The notes under the pieces were generated by a model. It was given only the letters and a program-made list of their open reading frames with translations, made no database searches and was not told the origin of the DNA. Shown here one piece after another: positions 21,722-35,125 of a DNA stretch of 64,000 nt. Source of the stretch: Inia geoffrensis (lineage: Eukaryota; Chordata; Mammalia; Artiodactyla; Iniidae); assembly GCA_036417435.1 (NCBI GenBank), contig CM070904.1, positions 46,135,908-46,199,907 on the forward strand. Direction: 5' to 3'. Made by a program: the position numbers and the translations under genes. Every line of letters begins with the position of its first letter. Position 1 is the stretch's first letter.

Positions 21722-24700
21722 GAGTTGATTATCAGCATTAATAAAATTTGATGACCAGAGAATTACTCAATTTATCTGATTATTCTGTGTTGACCAAATA
21801 TGACATATACTGTTGCTGCTTAATGACATAATCAAAATGCCAAATTATAAATGATATGCCTCAAATTAAAAAGGCAGTGAAAGCTAAAAATGATCAAAAA
21901 TGTATTTTATATTCATGCCAAAGATTTAGAGATATCTATATTGGTAAAATTGTTGTCAACTGGAAAAGTTAGTCAAAACACAGTCACAATGGATGTATCT
22001 AAATTACTTGGTTTATTGCCTCTGGATTCCAAAATTAATATTCCAGAATAGAAGTTACCCAATTTCTTCAATAGTCCCAATAAATTAATGTAAAGAATAA
22101 ATGTGTAAATATTTTTAAAATCTTTCATTATTTCAGTCAAGAATGTGTATTTGAAGAAAGACAAATTTATGATTAAATTCCCATCATAGGATAGTTAGTA
22201 GAGTGACCTGAGCCAAGTTATTTTCAATTGTATTCTCTAAAACGAATAATGAAAAGGGGGTGAAGGTGGGGGAATTCCTGTCATATAAGATGATTAGATG
22301 TGGGAATAACACAAGCTCTGAAACCTAGTAGAGGCTTTGTGAAGGTCTGTTATTATTTTAACACTTTGTGACTTAAGGCAATCACAATGATAGGAACTTA
22401 AAGGTACTACAGTTAAAGAGCCTGGTAGCAGAGAGCAACTACGATTCTTCCCTAATGTAATTAAACACACTACTCTTTCTCTGTGTGGGCCAGATTCAAT
22501 GAGTTCACAACTTCTCATTTGCTTCAAGAAAATTTTGTGATTCATGATTTTGTCCGAGCGGAAATGTTATACTGAGGAAGAAGCATATGTCAGGGAAATC
22601 TTTGTACATCCCATGAATTTCAGCCTCTGGAGTGAGTACTTGAACAAAAGAAAAGTGGCTTTGATTAGAGAGCCATGAGGAAAAAGGTCCATTTGCACTG
22701 ATGCAGATAGCCTATCTAATGTTTTAATTAGTAGATGACCAAAAATTTGTTGGTGGGTTGTTTTGACATATCTAAGAGTGCACTAAAACTAAATTACACA
22801 GCTTTGTTGTCAATCTTAAATATTATTGTTAACATATAAGTTGAATAAAAATAACTGATATTAAGAGATTGTAAATTACTTCTGCTCATGATGCCTCAAA
22901 CATGGTTCATAGAAGTCAAATTAATGACGTTTTATAGAAATTATTATTTCAACAATGTGCTAAGTACCTACAATATATAATCATATGATGATAGGCATTT
23001 TCAAATACTGAAAATACCAAGAACAGTCTTAACCATATCTTCAAGGACTGTACCATTTTATCCAAGTTTATATTAATACTTGCAAAAAATTAGAAGACAA
23101 TATAAGAAAATATATACATACAAATACTATAGGAATTCAAAGGGTATAACTTGGGAAAGTTTCATAAGGGAATGAGACTTTTTAAAATTAGTTCTAAGTT
23201 TTTTGTGAAAATGAGGGCCATGTAAAATATTTTTAAGTTTAATTCCTGATTTTGCAATTATATTCATATTTCTAGCATGATTTCAGAAATGTACAAAGAA
23301 CTATTTGACTTTGAGGCTCTTAAATTAAGCATTACAATGCATAAGATTGTGAGTCAACAGATTTAATAAAGAAGAAATAATTATTCAAGTTCAGACCAAA
23401 AAAAAAAAAAGAGAGAAAAAAGTAAATTAACAAATTTAAGTGCAAGAACAGAAGGCGATGTAATAGAAGTGAAACCCACAATTCCAATACACAAGTAATA
23501 ATACTTAAGAACAAATTCCAATTACAGAAGAAATCAAACACTCTAAAGATATAAAGAAAAAAGGATGAATAAAACATAAAATATAAATTTTAAATAGTAA
23601 TACAAAAGATTTTAAAAAGCAAATCTAAAAGACACACTTTTCAGTATGAAGAAAAGTAAATATGTAATAAGAGAACATCTCTGGCAATAAAATATTAAGG
23701 GAAGACTTCATTGTTGCTAATGAAATGGTATAATATATTCATAGATTGATTATCCAATAAAGATAAATAAAGCTATTTGTGACAAAAACTTTGTGACATG
23801 ATTTTTTTTTTTTAATTTTAAGAGAATAACCCTGTGTGTCTATGCAGAAAGAGCCATTTATGCTTGGTCAGCACATGTCCAAGATATAGTAAAATAATTT
23901 AGTTGCAAAAAAATACCTATTTTGACATCACTAAATTTGGCAGAATTTGTTCTATTCACTCTTCATTTTCTTTTTAAGCTGTCATAACTTCTTCTCTGTT
24001 TAAAAAGCATTAAATAAATATAATGGATTGTTCACTGGAAAATGTAACGCCTATTTGTTACCTCCCTTTCAAAATATAAGGTTAAAATTCTTCTGGTGAG
24101 AAGATCTCAAAATAGAAAGCTCAGAGAAGAAATCCCTTTAAGATACATAGCATAACCAATGTTTTATAGTACATAAAGTAAAAAATAAACAATGATGTTT
24201 GAAATTATCTGGTTTTATGATGGGATCAAAAAGCAAGAGACTTTAGACTGTATTAATTTAGTCATTAGAGAACTTGTACAATAACATATATATTGGTTGG
24301 TAGTAATCATGCTTGTGCTTTGCAAATAAAAACTGCCTCAAAATTCTGGTCAAGAAAGATTTAGAATCTTTCAGAGCAGAAGATGTAATTTCAATAGTTT
24401 TCAAGAGCTGTGACAATGGAGTTGCCACAGTTCAATTATTTATAGTCATTTTCAGGACTGGGAAACACAACAATATCATAAATTACTTTTTAGCAGACAA
24501 TATCAACCATTTACATATACACAAGAGAGATGATTTTAGCAACAGTCCAGCTAATTGCCTGTCTTCTACAAATTAGCAACTAGGAAACTATTTTCATTCC
24601 TCATGACATCTATGTCTGTACAGTTTTCTGCTTCATTTCCCAGGTCATCTTGTTCTACCTCTCTCTAAACTGATTATCTCCTAAGCATACTAAACTCATA

Positions 24701-24739
24701 TTAAAACATTTGAATAGCCTTACATATTTTAGTGCAAAT
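21722..24739. other. Unique AT-rich intergenic DNA
   Basis: About 3 kb without an assignable repeat or gene. The part 22200-22760 has higher complexity than its surroundings and could be a conserved non-coding element; 23399-23650 is A-rich. Frames at 22294-22545, 23332-23577 and 24313-24576 are unsupported. Confidence 0.45.
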
Positions 24740-24850
24740 TCAACACAACAAACATTTACTGAAAACATATTATCGTGAAGAAATATTTTGGATAATGTAG
24801 GACGGTCAAAGATTGACCAGAAAAGTTCTTTGCTTTCAAGGATATAGAAA
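24740..24850 (-). repeat. L2 3'-end fragment, antisense
   Basis: 'aacaaacatttactgaaaac' followed by 'tgctttcaaggata' is the decayed reverse complement of an L2 end. Confidence 0.45.
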
Positions 24851-26029
24851 GGGGAACATACATGTATGCCACAAAATTTAATTTGGTATTGACCACCAAT
24901 GTGTTTTAATTTTGTATAACACAGAAGTAGCTATGGAACCTCAGAGGAGATTGTTTTGAATACACTGGGGGGAAAATGCATCAATCATGGTATCTATGGC
25001 ATCTGAGATGGCACTTTATGAATGTGTAGAATTGGAGTTGGTTGATACAGAGAAGTCAGATGGGAGGTATGAATGAAAGGAAGAATTTTAGAACATATTT
25101 TTTAAAGGTGAGGAGACAGAAGATGGGATTTCTCTTTTGACGTAGAAAGGAGGAGTCTGAATTATATTTTAAAGCAAGAAGTTCTACTAGCCATTGTGTA
25201 CTGTTCTCCTGTCAGGCTTACAGGATTCAGTTACTTACTCCTCACTTTGAAATACTGCTGACATCTGTACTGCACTGCTTGGTGACTCTTTCATATATAC
25301 AACTCTCATTCAGAAAACTAATTTTCAAGTTGAGCAAATTAACTTAGGTTTCCTTTCATTATAAATATTTTTACTTTAGCTAAGATTCTGAATTTTCTTT
25401 GGCTAGATTTGAATAAAGAGAAGATTGAAAACTTTGAGTCAATTTCTTTTTAACTTAGCTTCAAAATACATCCATTTTTTCCCTTCCATTGAAACCTTTA
25501 AATTTTTTTTTTTCTTTTAGCAAACAGCTTTCAGATTTACATAGGCTATCTAGATTAAATAATTTACATTTAGCCAGGAAAAGTTGATGAAACTCTCATT
25601 CAAAAATTGAAGACACTTCACTTTTTAGAATCTGGTGTTTACCAAATCTTTAAAAAGTTCATCTGTAGGATTACAAAGAAATTGCCTAAAATCACAAGAC
25701 ATTTGAATTCAAACTTTTCAATTCCTACTATATAAAATTTATAATGCATAAATTTTTAACTTCATAGAGTTTAGCTGCATAACATTCAGCACCCCAAAAA
25801 TATACTGTATAAAATTCTATTGTGCTTAGAAAAATGCAAAGAGTGAATGAATAGGAGGTTACATTGACAGTAAAGCCTTCCCTCTAAAAAGCAACTCTTT
25901 CATGGCCTATCTGCATCTGCAGGAACTACTTGGAACATGCAAGATGGACAATTTTGTTTAGCATATAAGGACACTTAGTGTCTATTCCAGTCTCTAACTT
26001 CCATGCAGAAAACTTAGTATTAACTGTAC
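24851..26029. other. Intergenic DNA, nothing firm
   Basis: The section 24950-25150 may extend the neighbouring LINE relic. The rest is AT-rich unique sequence. Confidence 0.4.
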
Positions 26030-26115
26030 AACTAGCCAGCCTATGACTATGAATAGATTATTTTATTTCTCTGACCCTCAGTTTTCTAATCTGTAAAGTG
26101 GGAGTCAATAACAAA
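26030..26115 (+). repeat. MIR fragment
   Basis: 'tctctgaccctcagttttct' followed by 'aatctgtaaagtggga' is a well-preserved piece of MIR. Confidence 0.6.
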
Positions 26116-26321
26116 CATCACAGTCCATGCTTGAAAATATCAGCTCTCTCTCCAACCCACTCTACATTCTGCAATACCCATCAGAACAACAAATATGCAT
26201 AGGCACTGAACACATATTTTCAAAAATAATATCCATATAATAAGGACATGCAGAACTTAGAAGAAAGGATCCAAGAAGATATAATGAAAGAATGTCTATC
26301 TTTGAGATAATGAACAGCAAA

Positions 26322-26475
26322 GAGTAGTTCTCAAACTTTAATGTGAATGGGAACCATGTGAGAATATTGTTCTGACTCAGTAAGTCTCAGGGTCTTAAGA
26401 GTCTACATTTTTAACAAGCCATTGACAAAGATATGCCAGGGCTGTTGGTCGGCAGACCACACGCTGAGCAGAAAG
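26322..26475 (+). repeat. hAT/Charlie-type MER relic
   Basis: 'agtagttctcaaactttaat' at the start, a 'gactcagtaagtctcaggg' middle and 'gcagaccacacgctgagcag' at the end follow the usual order of short non-autonomous hAT elements. Confidence 0.5.
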
Positions 26476-27232
26476 TAATGAGAGGACACTCAGAAAGCCC
26501 TCGGATCACCCAGTGAGTCGTGAAGACAGAGAAAAAATTTTAATATATGTGCCCAAGCAAATCGGTGACCCAGGATCTCACAAGGGGCTGCCGTGCTCCC
26601 TATGGCAATATTCATCACCCAAAGTTGTTACCAACATACAAACAGAGCCTTGATTCTAGACATGACCTTGCTGTTGATTCCGCAGCTAAAAAATTTCCAT
26701 CTCTTTATAGGCAGTCTAGCTGAGTATCTGGAAAGATCCAGGTCCGAAGAAGACATAGGGAATTGAAAACACTGAGAAGGAAGATAATTAAGAAATATGA
26801 ACCAAAAAAAGTGGCTTTCTATTTTCTGGAGAAAATATGGTGGAAAAATAAAACTGGGAAAATAATCGCTTTGGTCATCTGAAAATAACTTAAAAAGTAG
26901 TTGTTTCTTTGATCTCCAATATGGCTTTTTCTGTACTGCTCAGCTACATTTCTTTCAAAATTTTCCAAATATAGTTCATTTGTTTCAAATAATCTTTTTA
27001 TTTTCCTTGATTTATAGTTACTATTCTCTTATAATATACCCTGTGAGTACAAAGGCTTCAGTTTTCTCCATGTAAATTCAGAAGTTCTTATCTTAGTTCA
27101 ACACTCAGTTAATGATAAAGACAGGATGATGGTAAATTCAGGGCTAAAATCTAGGTTTTTAATTCTCAATTTACTTCTCTCTCCACATTATCATAGCATT
27201 TCCTATTTACAGTGTTAAGGTGTAATGTAAAA
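26476..27232. other. Intergenic DNA, nothing firm
   Basis: The GC-richer part 26490-26650 is not recognised. No coding signal. Confidence 0.4.
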
Positions 27233-27400
27233 CTGAAGACTTGGAAGTAAAAAACTGGGTTCAAGTTTTGATTTAAGTAGCCTCGGAAAAGTAATTTAAT
27301 TTTTCTGATCCTCTGTGACTTCATCTATGAAATGAGGATAACTGTAATATCAATTCAAAAAGATGGTTTGAAGATGATATGACAATGTTTGGTTAGCCAT
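27233..27400 (+). repeat. MIR element
   Basis: 'aactgggttcaagttttgat', 'ctgatcctctgtgacttc' and 'atgaaatgaggataactg' appear in MIR order over about 150 bp. Confidence 0.6.
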
Positions 27401-28549
27401 TGCTTGCCATACAGCCACCTCATAAAAATTATAAAAATATGAATTATTATTAAGCAATTTTGCTGCTGTTATGCAAATAACTCACTGGGGATCATAAATT
27501 ACTGTCTTCTAATGCTATCTTAATAAATTTAATTATTCATATTTCAAAACTAACCTATCATTAATGAATTTCTATTCCAGATAAACAGTTTGCCCATAAT
27601 TATTTTCTAAAACAAAAAGGTATATATTCCTGACTAGTCAATAATTATAACCTTTTATGTCAAATACATTTTCTAAAAGGTTTAACATATTTTTAAAAAC
27701 ATGGCATCACCCCTTTTCTTCTTAGTTGCAAGAGTTCTACTGGCACACTGTTCTTAGGCAATCCTCTTCCTAAGGTTATGGTGCCTCAAATTATATTCTG
27801 TCTCAACAACCCACAGGCCTACAGTGAGGTTAACTGTTTTTGTCTGACATTTTAAAGTATCAGATTCGCTTCTTAAAGGATAGAAATGGATATGCTTTGA
27901 CACATATAATATTTTAATTTGGGGATATCCATAGATTCAAAGTTCTGTTTCAAATAAAGGATTTGGATAATTACATTCTATTTCCTAAACTTTAACAGCA
28001 ATCCAGGTCAACAATCAAGTGATTGAATTCTGACATCTTTGAAGTAAGTATCTTGCCAATATCACATACAGGACAAAGTTTTTTCTCAGTGGGGGAAGAA
28101 AACACAATGATAACAGGATCCCAGGACCCTGTGAATGCTAGACTAAATAGAGAAGAGGCACTTATTTTCACTCTGCTTCATGGAAATGCAATGGAAAGAA
28201 GGAAAAATTTATGAAGAATCCTCCACTCAAGGAAATACAAAAGCTGAGATATTTCTAGCTTCAGCTTATTTCTAATTCAGTGAGACTGAAACCAACTTTC
28301 TCTACAGGAGCCTTACTGCTCCTCCTTCTGCCCAACCACCAAGAATGAAATGTTTTTTAAAATAACTCTTTAATTAAAAAGCATGATTTTAAATAAAATT
28401 TGCTAACCTATAATCATAAAGATAGTATTTTCAATAGACCATAATTAAGGAGTAATTTTTAAGATCTTATGGTGAGTTTCTCTAAAGCAATAAAAGTAAA
28501 GGAAGGAAATTCAACAATTACTGTATATCTGTCATTTTCTTTCACACGA
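27401..28549. other. Unique DNA with octamer motif
   Basis: AT-rich; contains the octamer/SOX-like motif at 27464-27478 and several TAAT cores downstream (27530-27600). The 63-codon frame at 28023-28214 has no recognisable domain. Confidence 0.4.
27464..27478 (+). promoter_or_regulatory. Octamer/SOX composite-like motif
   Basis: TGCTGTTATGCAAAT contains a perfect ATGCAAAT octamer directly after a CTGTT half-site, close to the SOX-OCT composite. It shares 14 bases with 16475-16488 in opposite orientation. Unproven. Confidence 0.25.
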
Positions 28550-28675
28550 ACCTACAAAGTAGTCATTGTCAACACAGAGCAAATGAAAAAATTGGGACCA
28601 GACAGGTTATAAAACTTGTCAGATATTAAACAGCCAGTAAGTTGAAGAAGGCTGGATTCTCCCAAAATCATGTTT
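28550..28675 (-). repeat. MIR fragment, antisense
   Basis: 'aatgaaaaaattgggaccag' followed by 'cagccagtaagttgaag' matches reverse-complement MIR wording. Confidence 0.5.
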
Positions 28676-30344
28676 TGAAGGTAAGGCCTCATTTCTTCTT
28701 ATCCCCAGATATGTCATTATCTTTATGATGTCACAAAGTCTTTATCTTTAATCTTTCTGGACTACAATATATGCCTCTATACAATAAGGCTGTGTAAGTA
28801 GAAGCTCTCATTTTGTTTTGTAACTCTATGATATCACGAGTCTGGCCATGGCATACATTAATAGAATAATTGGCCAAGAATATAGGTTCCCGCCATAATC
28901 TCTGAAGCTTGCCATAATAAAGAAAAGCCATATATAATAACAGCTCTATTATAATTCACTCAATAGTGTTGCTTTTGCCTGGAGAGTTAACATACCACCC
29001 TGAATGCCTTGTCTAATATCAGACAGTAAATGAGGCATTTGGGAGATGGAGATCAATGACATCCCTACATGCACATCAACTGCAGTATAATTAACTGAAA
29101 CCTAAAACCAGGAAGTTCAAAAATTGAAATGCTCTCCAGTGCACTTTTATATCACTAATCATTGTTGTACATTAATGTACAGGATGTACTTGTGATTGAG
29201 GATAGCAGCCTTGACAATTTAATGAAGAAAAGATAAAACACAGTAATCCTATAGAGAGCAAAGCTGGTCTCCTATTTATCAACAAATGCATTAGGAATCT
29301 TCCATCATTAAATTATACATCAATAATAGTATGAAATGAAAAGAAACAAGTGCCAAATAGGTTCTTTGATATAACAAAGGTGTTGGAAATGTAAGCCCTT
29401 ATGCTCATGTAAAAAAAAAGAAAAATCCTACTATTCTATGACCTAATTGTAGAGTGATATTAATAGGAATGGTTCTATAGTACTTAATCAAGCAAAAATT
29501 CCATTGAAATAAAGGATGCATCTTAGAACTACATCATAAATTCCAACAGACTGTGTAAATAATATGCAACTTTTTTTTAACTTATAAGGACACATAAATT
29601 AAAATAATAAGGCTGTTGAAATCACATAGTTCTGCAACATAGGAAGTAAAATAGCGTAACAAACAGAAAACAATCAAAACAAACAAAAATGCTATATATT
29701 TTAAATATAGCTTCTTCAATTAGACTTTTGGGAAAAAGACCGAGTGGAAAATTTTGGATTAAATTTCAGAGATTACAAGATAACTTTCAAAGAACATTCC
29801 AAAAATTCAACAGATCAGGAGAGAAGCTGGAGATTCCTTTAACTTCAAATTGTCTATGTTGTCTTTCTTAAATAAAAAATAATTTATTATAAATCATTTT
29901 GCTTTGCTATATAAGTATTCAATTCCATGTTTGAAATCATAGTCATGACAATGACCCATATGTAGAACTAGTTAGTAAAAATAATAAAAATATTAAGTTC
30001 GACTGTAAGAAATTATAGAAAATGTAAGATTTTAATTTTTTAAGAAAGACATTGTATTTCAGCATTAAAATGAGTAGTATCGTTTTTCAAAGTAATTGTT
30101 CTGGTAAATTTTTCATCAACTCTTAGAAATATAGCAAATGTTCAAAAATTTTTGAACTTCTCTTTACAACTATAAACTCAGAACCACAGGAAGAAAAAAA
30201 TGTCTGTTTTTCTCCATTTTGTTTTTAATAATTGCAATCACCATCCTGATACATTTCATTCAAAAAACTTGTACTCAACATTTGTAGAATTCTTGAGAGA
30301 TCTTGTTTAATTTCAATGGAGATGCAATAGAGATAACAGCAGTG
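28676..30344. other. Unique AT-rich intergenic DNA
   Basis: No gene or assignable repeat. The portion 28730-29110 is of comparatively high complexity and might be conserved non-coding DNA; that is a guess. Confidence 0.4.
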
Positions 30345-30540
30345 TAGTAAAAGCATCTTCCACTTTCCGGCTACATAATGCTGGGCAAGTTGTTTGAACT
30401 CTCAGAGACTCTATTCTTTTATCTTCTAGATGGAAATAAAATAACTACAGAAATAAAAGAGTTGTAAGGATTGTATAAATACATAGTTGGCAGAAATATT
30501 ATGAGATCTGTAAAGATATATTAAAGGATAGTAATCAATA
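30345..30540 (+). repeat. MIR element, diverged
   Basis: 'ctgggcaagttgtttgaact' followed by 'agttgtaaggattgtataaa' matches the MIR order. Confidence 0.5.
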
Positions 30541-31299
30541 CTAAGGAAAAATATTTTTCCCATTTCATGGGTTGACAGAAGGAATATACTTCTTCACTGA
30601 CTCTGTTCCTGTATTCACTTTTTGAAAAGAGAAAGTAGATTAACCAGTGGCTAAATTGGGGAAAACTAACTAGGCATGGCTGTCCTGGCACTACCTGCTT
30701 TTGTCCTCTTGCTAGCAGAGGATGAATTCTCCCTGCTCCTCTGTGCTTTGAGATTTTAGGAGGGGTTTTTAGGAGGGCTGTTGTGCAGAGGGAGTTCTGC
30801 CCGGATCCAGCACCTCTGTACCTGGACTGGGAGAATCTGTATATTTCTGGAATTTATTTAAAAGACTAGTTTGGCTCATATATTATATCTCCTATAAATT
30901 AGACATTATCAGCTATAAGATGAAAATTTGGCATCTATATTTATAATTTAAAATACAAAGCATCTTCCTCAAACACACGTAGAACCTGTCAACATGGACA
31001 TGGAAAAGAATATACCATAAACTCTGAGGGTAAATTGAAATAAAAATCACAAAGTGTATAAAAGCAAGCTCCTGGAATTGGTTGCAGCATCTCTTAGTTA
31101 CTATTGATAAGTTTAACACTTATATGTTGTATATGTCCTGGCAGGAATGTTACAAAATTAATTCAGAATTAAAGTGATCTTTCATTTTCCACATAGATCT
31201 AAATATTTTTAGAGTCCTCTATTCAAAAAAATAAGAAAATACCGTAGTGTGTTTTGAGTATTCTTGTAATTGCTACTTGTGTTACAGAATAACAGAAAT
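30541..31299. other. Intergenic DNA, nothing recognised
   Basis: A short direct repeat 'tttttaggaggg' occurs around 30755-30777. A minus-strand 68-codon frame (30913-31119) is unsupported. Confidence 0.4.
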
Positions 31300-31605
31300 A
31301 TAGTGTTTTCCATAAATGTGCATTTAAAGCCATATAATTTAAATTTTCTAGAAGCCACTTTTTAAAAGTTAAAAGAAAAGATCAAATTAAATGTATTTAA
31401 CCAAATATAGCCAAAATATTATCATTTAACATGTAATCAATATAAAATATTGATGAGATTTTTTTACATATGAATTCGTCTAAAGTCTAACATGTATTTT
31501 ATATTCACCTCAATTTGGACTAATGACGTTTCAAATGTTCAGTAGCCACATGTGTCTAGTGGATGCTGCATTTAATAACAGTGCAGGTATAGACCATCAA
31601 CAGAA
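31300..31605 (+). repeat. Old mammalian repeat, probable DNA transposon
   Basis: 'aatttaaattttctagaagc', 'caaaatattatcatttaaca' and 'gtagccacatgtgtctagtg' occur in the order of a common eutherian repeat. I cannot name the exact family. Confidence 0.5.
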
Positions 31606-31819
31606 TACTATGTCAAAACATCACACACACACATACAAACTACATTAATGTATGTTAAAGTAAAACTTCATTAACCTTAATAAATGAGGAATGGAAAATT
31701 CCAATTGAATATTTTTGATTGCTTTATGCTTGGGGTAGTGTTTTGCTAATATGTATATCAGCCTTCTTTTTTTCTCGATTAGGTATCGTTTAGCAAAAAT
31801 AAAATTATATATATTTTTT

Positions 31820-32161
31820 ATTTATTTATTTATTTATGGCTGTGTTAGGTCTTTGTTGCTGTGAGTGGGCTTTCTCTAGCTGCAGTGAGCGGGGGCTACT
31901 CTTCGTTGCGGTGCGCGGGCTTCTCACTGCTGTGGCTTCTCTTGTTGCAGAGCACGGGCTCTAGGCATGCGGGCTTCAGTAGTTGTGGCATACGGGCTCA
32001 GTAGTTGTGGCTCGCGGGCTCTAGAGCGCAGGCTCAGTGGTTGTGGCACATGGGCTTAGTTGCTCCGCTGCATGTGGGATCTTCCCAGACCAGGGCTCGA
32101 ACCCGTGTACCCTGCATTGGCACGTGGATTCTTAATCACTGCGCCACCAGGGACGTTGCCC
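31820..32161 (-). mobile_element. Older long CHR-type SINE, antisense
   Basis: A TTTA-rich tail at the left, repeated 'agtagttgtgg' phrases and the head 'gcgccaccagggacg' at the right. Left and right flanks share aaattatat...tttttta (31802-31820 and 32162-32176), an imperfect TSD differing by a few AT units. Base changes in the head suggest an older insertion than the 200 bp copies. Confidence 0.85.
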
Positions 32162-32176
32162 AAATTATATTTTTTA

Positions 32177-33894
32177 AGCAAGTGAGATGATGAACAAAGT
32201 TTTTTTTGCATAAAAGTGAAAGAACAGATGCATGTGGACTGATTCACGTACCATGCAATCCTAGCCCATATAAATTAAATATGTATTTTTCCTCAAATTT
32301 TCTGCAACTCAACTAGTCACTCACTGCCAGAGCACCTTAAAACAACTCACAGAGATTTAGCATAGTGGGGAATTGAGTGTTACGTTGTTTTTATCAATAT
32401 ATTGAGGCTTATTATTGCATTGACTGATTCACTCGACTTTGTTCCACAAAATTTTTAATTTTCTTAAAGCAAACGTATGTAGAAAATAAAACTACAAACT
32501 TATCAGACTTAGGGATACTACAGATCAAATCGAGACTGGGAATCCTTAGAATATAGATGTCCTTGTCATAGTGTTCTATAATTACTCATGCAGAGTACGA
32601 AACTTCACTCTCTTTTTGGCAGCTTGAGCAAAACAGACACTTTCGCCACTTACACAGTCCTTGGCAAGGAAAAAATGTTCTGGTCTCTCAGGGTATACAA
32701 AATTTTCCTCCAAGTTAAATCTGTAATTAAGCTTAAAAGTCAATTTCTGTGATATTTTCTTCCATTTTTTTAACCACTCTTATTCCTAAGCACCTCTTCC
32801 AAGAGGACTGAAAGGGCAGAGATGAACACCTACAAAAGCCTTCCCCTGCTTTGCCTAGGTCCAACCTGCTTTCATCACCCAGCCTTAAAATCATAGAAAA
32901 ACCCTAGCTTCAGTACTTCCTTAGTACACGCAAAAAAATTTCCTGAATCTCTAAGCATATATAAATAATCAGGCCATTTTCTAAATCAAACTTTTCTGTA
33001 GTTTTTACCACTGTGACCCAAATTCCCCCAAAAAAAAGAAAAAAGAAAAAAAAAAACTCTTAAAACTGTTTAAGTGCTAAATTCTATCTTCTGGGAATAA
33101 ATCTCAAAATAAATGTCAGAAGCTGTGAAAAGTGATTTATATATGTTATGGTTGCAATTATGTTAAAAATAAAGGTATGCATATAAAAGTACTAAAAGAA
33201 GCCAAATGTTAATAATGGTTGGCTTTTGTGTTATGGAATATGGCTGTTGTTGTTTCTTTATTTTGGAGTTTGAAGTTTATTATGTAATAAGTGCTTAATA
33301 CTTTTCAAAACATAAAATAACTTCATAAAATGAAATGAAATAGATGTGAATATATAGCATTAAATAAACAGAAAAAACAATGTTGAAACCTTTAAATGTA
33401 CAAGGGCCTCCAAAGGATTAGGTAAATTTATAAACAATTGACTGAGTTTTATAAATACATTAGAGGTGAACAGTATAGTGAATCAGAAACTGTAAAAGCA
33501 TACACGCCACCAATACAGGCTGATGTTAAAATATAAAATCACAGTTTGAACATCTCCTAGAAATTATTTTGCTTCTCATTGCGAAGCTTTCAATATTAAG
33601 ACTGTCATTGTTTGGGGTCAAAATACTTAATCCCTACTTCAAATAACCTTCCAAGCAGAGCTTGTCTTGCTTATCCTCATTCTTTTGCTTCTAGGAAAAT
33701 ATTGTCTTTAAACTGTTGTATAATATTCTATTTTTCAGTGATTATAATTAAATTTTAAATGAACATGAGAACATGGCTCATGCTCAGAACTAATCACTCT
33801 ATTATCTTGTAAGTGTAGTTGCTGAATAAAATTCTTAATATTTCTATATGCATTCATTTACTCAGAGAGGCAGGCAGGCAGGCAAAGTACTAAT
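32177..33894. other. Unique AT-rich intergenic DNA
   Basis: Contains an A-rich tract at 33029-33057 and four GGCA units near 33870-33885. No gene or young repeat seen. Confidence 0.45.
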
Positions 33895-34440
33895 ATTTTG
33901 CATTTTAAAAAAATTTTAATATTGAAATGTTTTAAGCATATAGTCAGAAACAATATTGTGATAGATACCCATATTCCCACCATCCAGATTTAACAACTGT
34001 TAACATTTTGCTGTAGTTGCTTCAAATCTTATTTTAAAGAAATAAAACATTTCGTAAACAGTTAAAGCTTTCCCACTCTATTGTATGCACCCATTTTCCT
34101 CTTTATCTAAAGGTAGTAAGTATCCTCAAATTGTAGTATATTTTTGCTGCATATGGTATCAAATGTCTACTATTTTGTATTCATAAATAATAAATAATAT
34201 TGTTCAATATTTAAAATTTGCATACATGGCATCTATTCTTCTTAACTTATTTTACTGCACAGTAGGTTTTGAGTATTATTCCACTGGATCTAATTTATTT
34301 TAATTGCTAGTTAATTTATTTATCCATTCTCATATTGATAAGCATTTAGAATTTTTTCCAAGATAAATAATACTGCAAAAGGATCATGCCATGAGCATCC
34401 TTATGTACATATAGAAGAGTTCCACTAAGGTAGACACATT
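33895..34440 (-). repeat. Old L1 (L1M-type) 3' UTR relic
   Basis: 'tacccatattcccaccatcc' followed by 'caactgttaacattttgctg' is typical of reverse-complement sequence from old mammalian L1 3' regions. It continues in diverged form to about 34440 or beyond. Confidence 0.55.
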
Positions 34441-34689
34441 TTTAAAAGAAATTCTGAATCATACAACATGACTGTCATCAATTTTACTAGATATAACTCA
34501 ATAAAAATCCATAACAATTTTGTCAATACACATTCCCTCCAGCCATGTATATTTTTTCATATCCTCATATCCTTGTTGAGATTTTGATCAGACTTGCAGT
34601 AAACTCATAAATTCATTTGGAGAGAATTAATATATTTCTATGATTTCTGTGTACCTTAATATATATAAAATCATATTTATACATACTAA
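34441..34689. other. Intergenic DNA, possibly L1 relic
   Basis: Probably continues the old L1, but too diverged to bound. Confidence 0.3.
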
Positions 34690-35125
34690 TTATGGAACAT
34701 AGTACCTGTTGGGAGAGACAGTTCTTCTGCATTTTGTGTTCCTCCTACAAATCTTGCTGAGTGTGACTGCTCTCTAGCGGACTGGAACAGGACACATCTC
34801 AGTGTTGTTTATGTAGCTGGTAAGTTTGAGAAATGAGATAATGCTTCCCCTCAACTGAAAAACAAAAACAAACAAAAACAGCCTTGCTTACTACTTGCTA
34901 TGAAAGCAGTGGATTCCCCAAACTCACCTATAATCTAGCCCACTGCATGTGTAGGCATCAACATGGTCCCATCACATGACCCTGTGGTCTTGGGGGATCG
35001 CGGACAAGAGGACTAAAGCAAATATGGCTGTACGAATGCTGCTTCCTTAGTGGTGAGTACTAATGTTTCTTTTTTCTAGCTCAGGAGTCTTGTGTCTTCT
35101 GCCAGAATCTATGAAACACTAACAG
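34690..35125 (+). repeat. Possible ancient LTR-like relic
   Basis: GC-richer than its surroundings, with phrases such as 'ctcaggagtcttgtgtcttc' that recall old LTR ends. No TSD or coding sequence is evident. Confidence 0.25.

Noticed and set aside
21399..21751. Five overlapping frames around the SINE
   Set aside because: All are translations of the GC-rich CHR SINE body, which recurs at 105 and 3858 in the same way.
24313..24576. 87-codon plus-strand frame with plausible composition
   Set aside because: The start is TTG, no known domain can be seen, and there is no exon signal.
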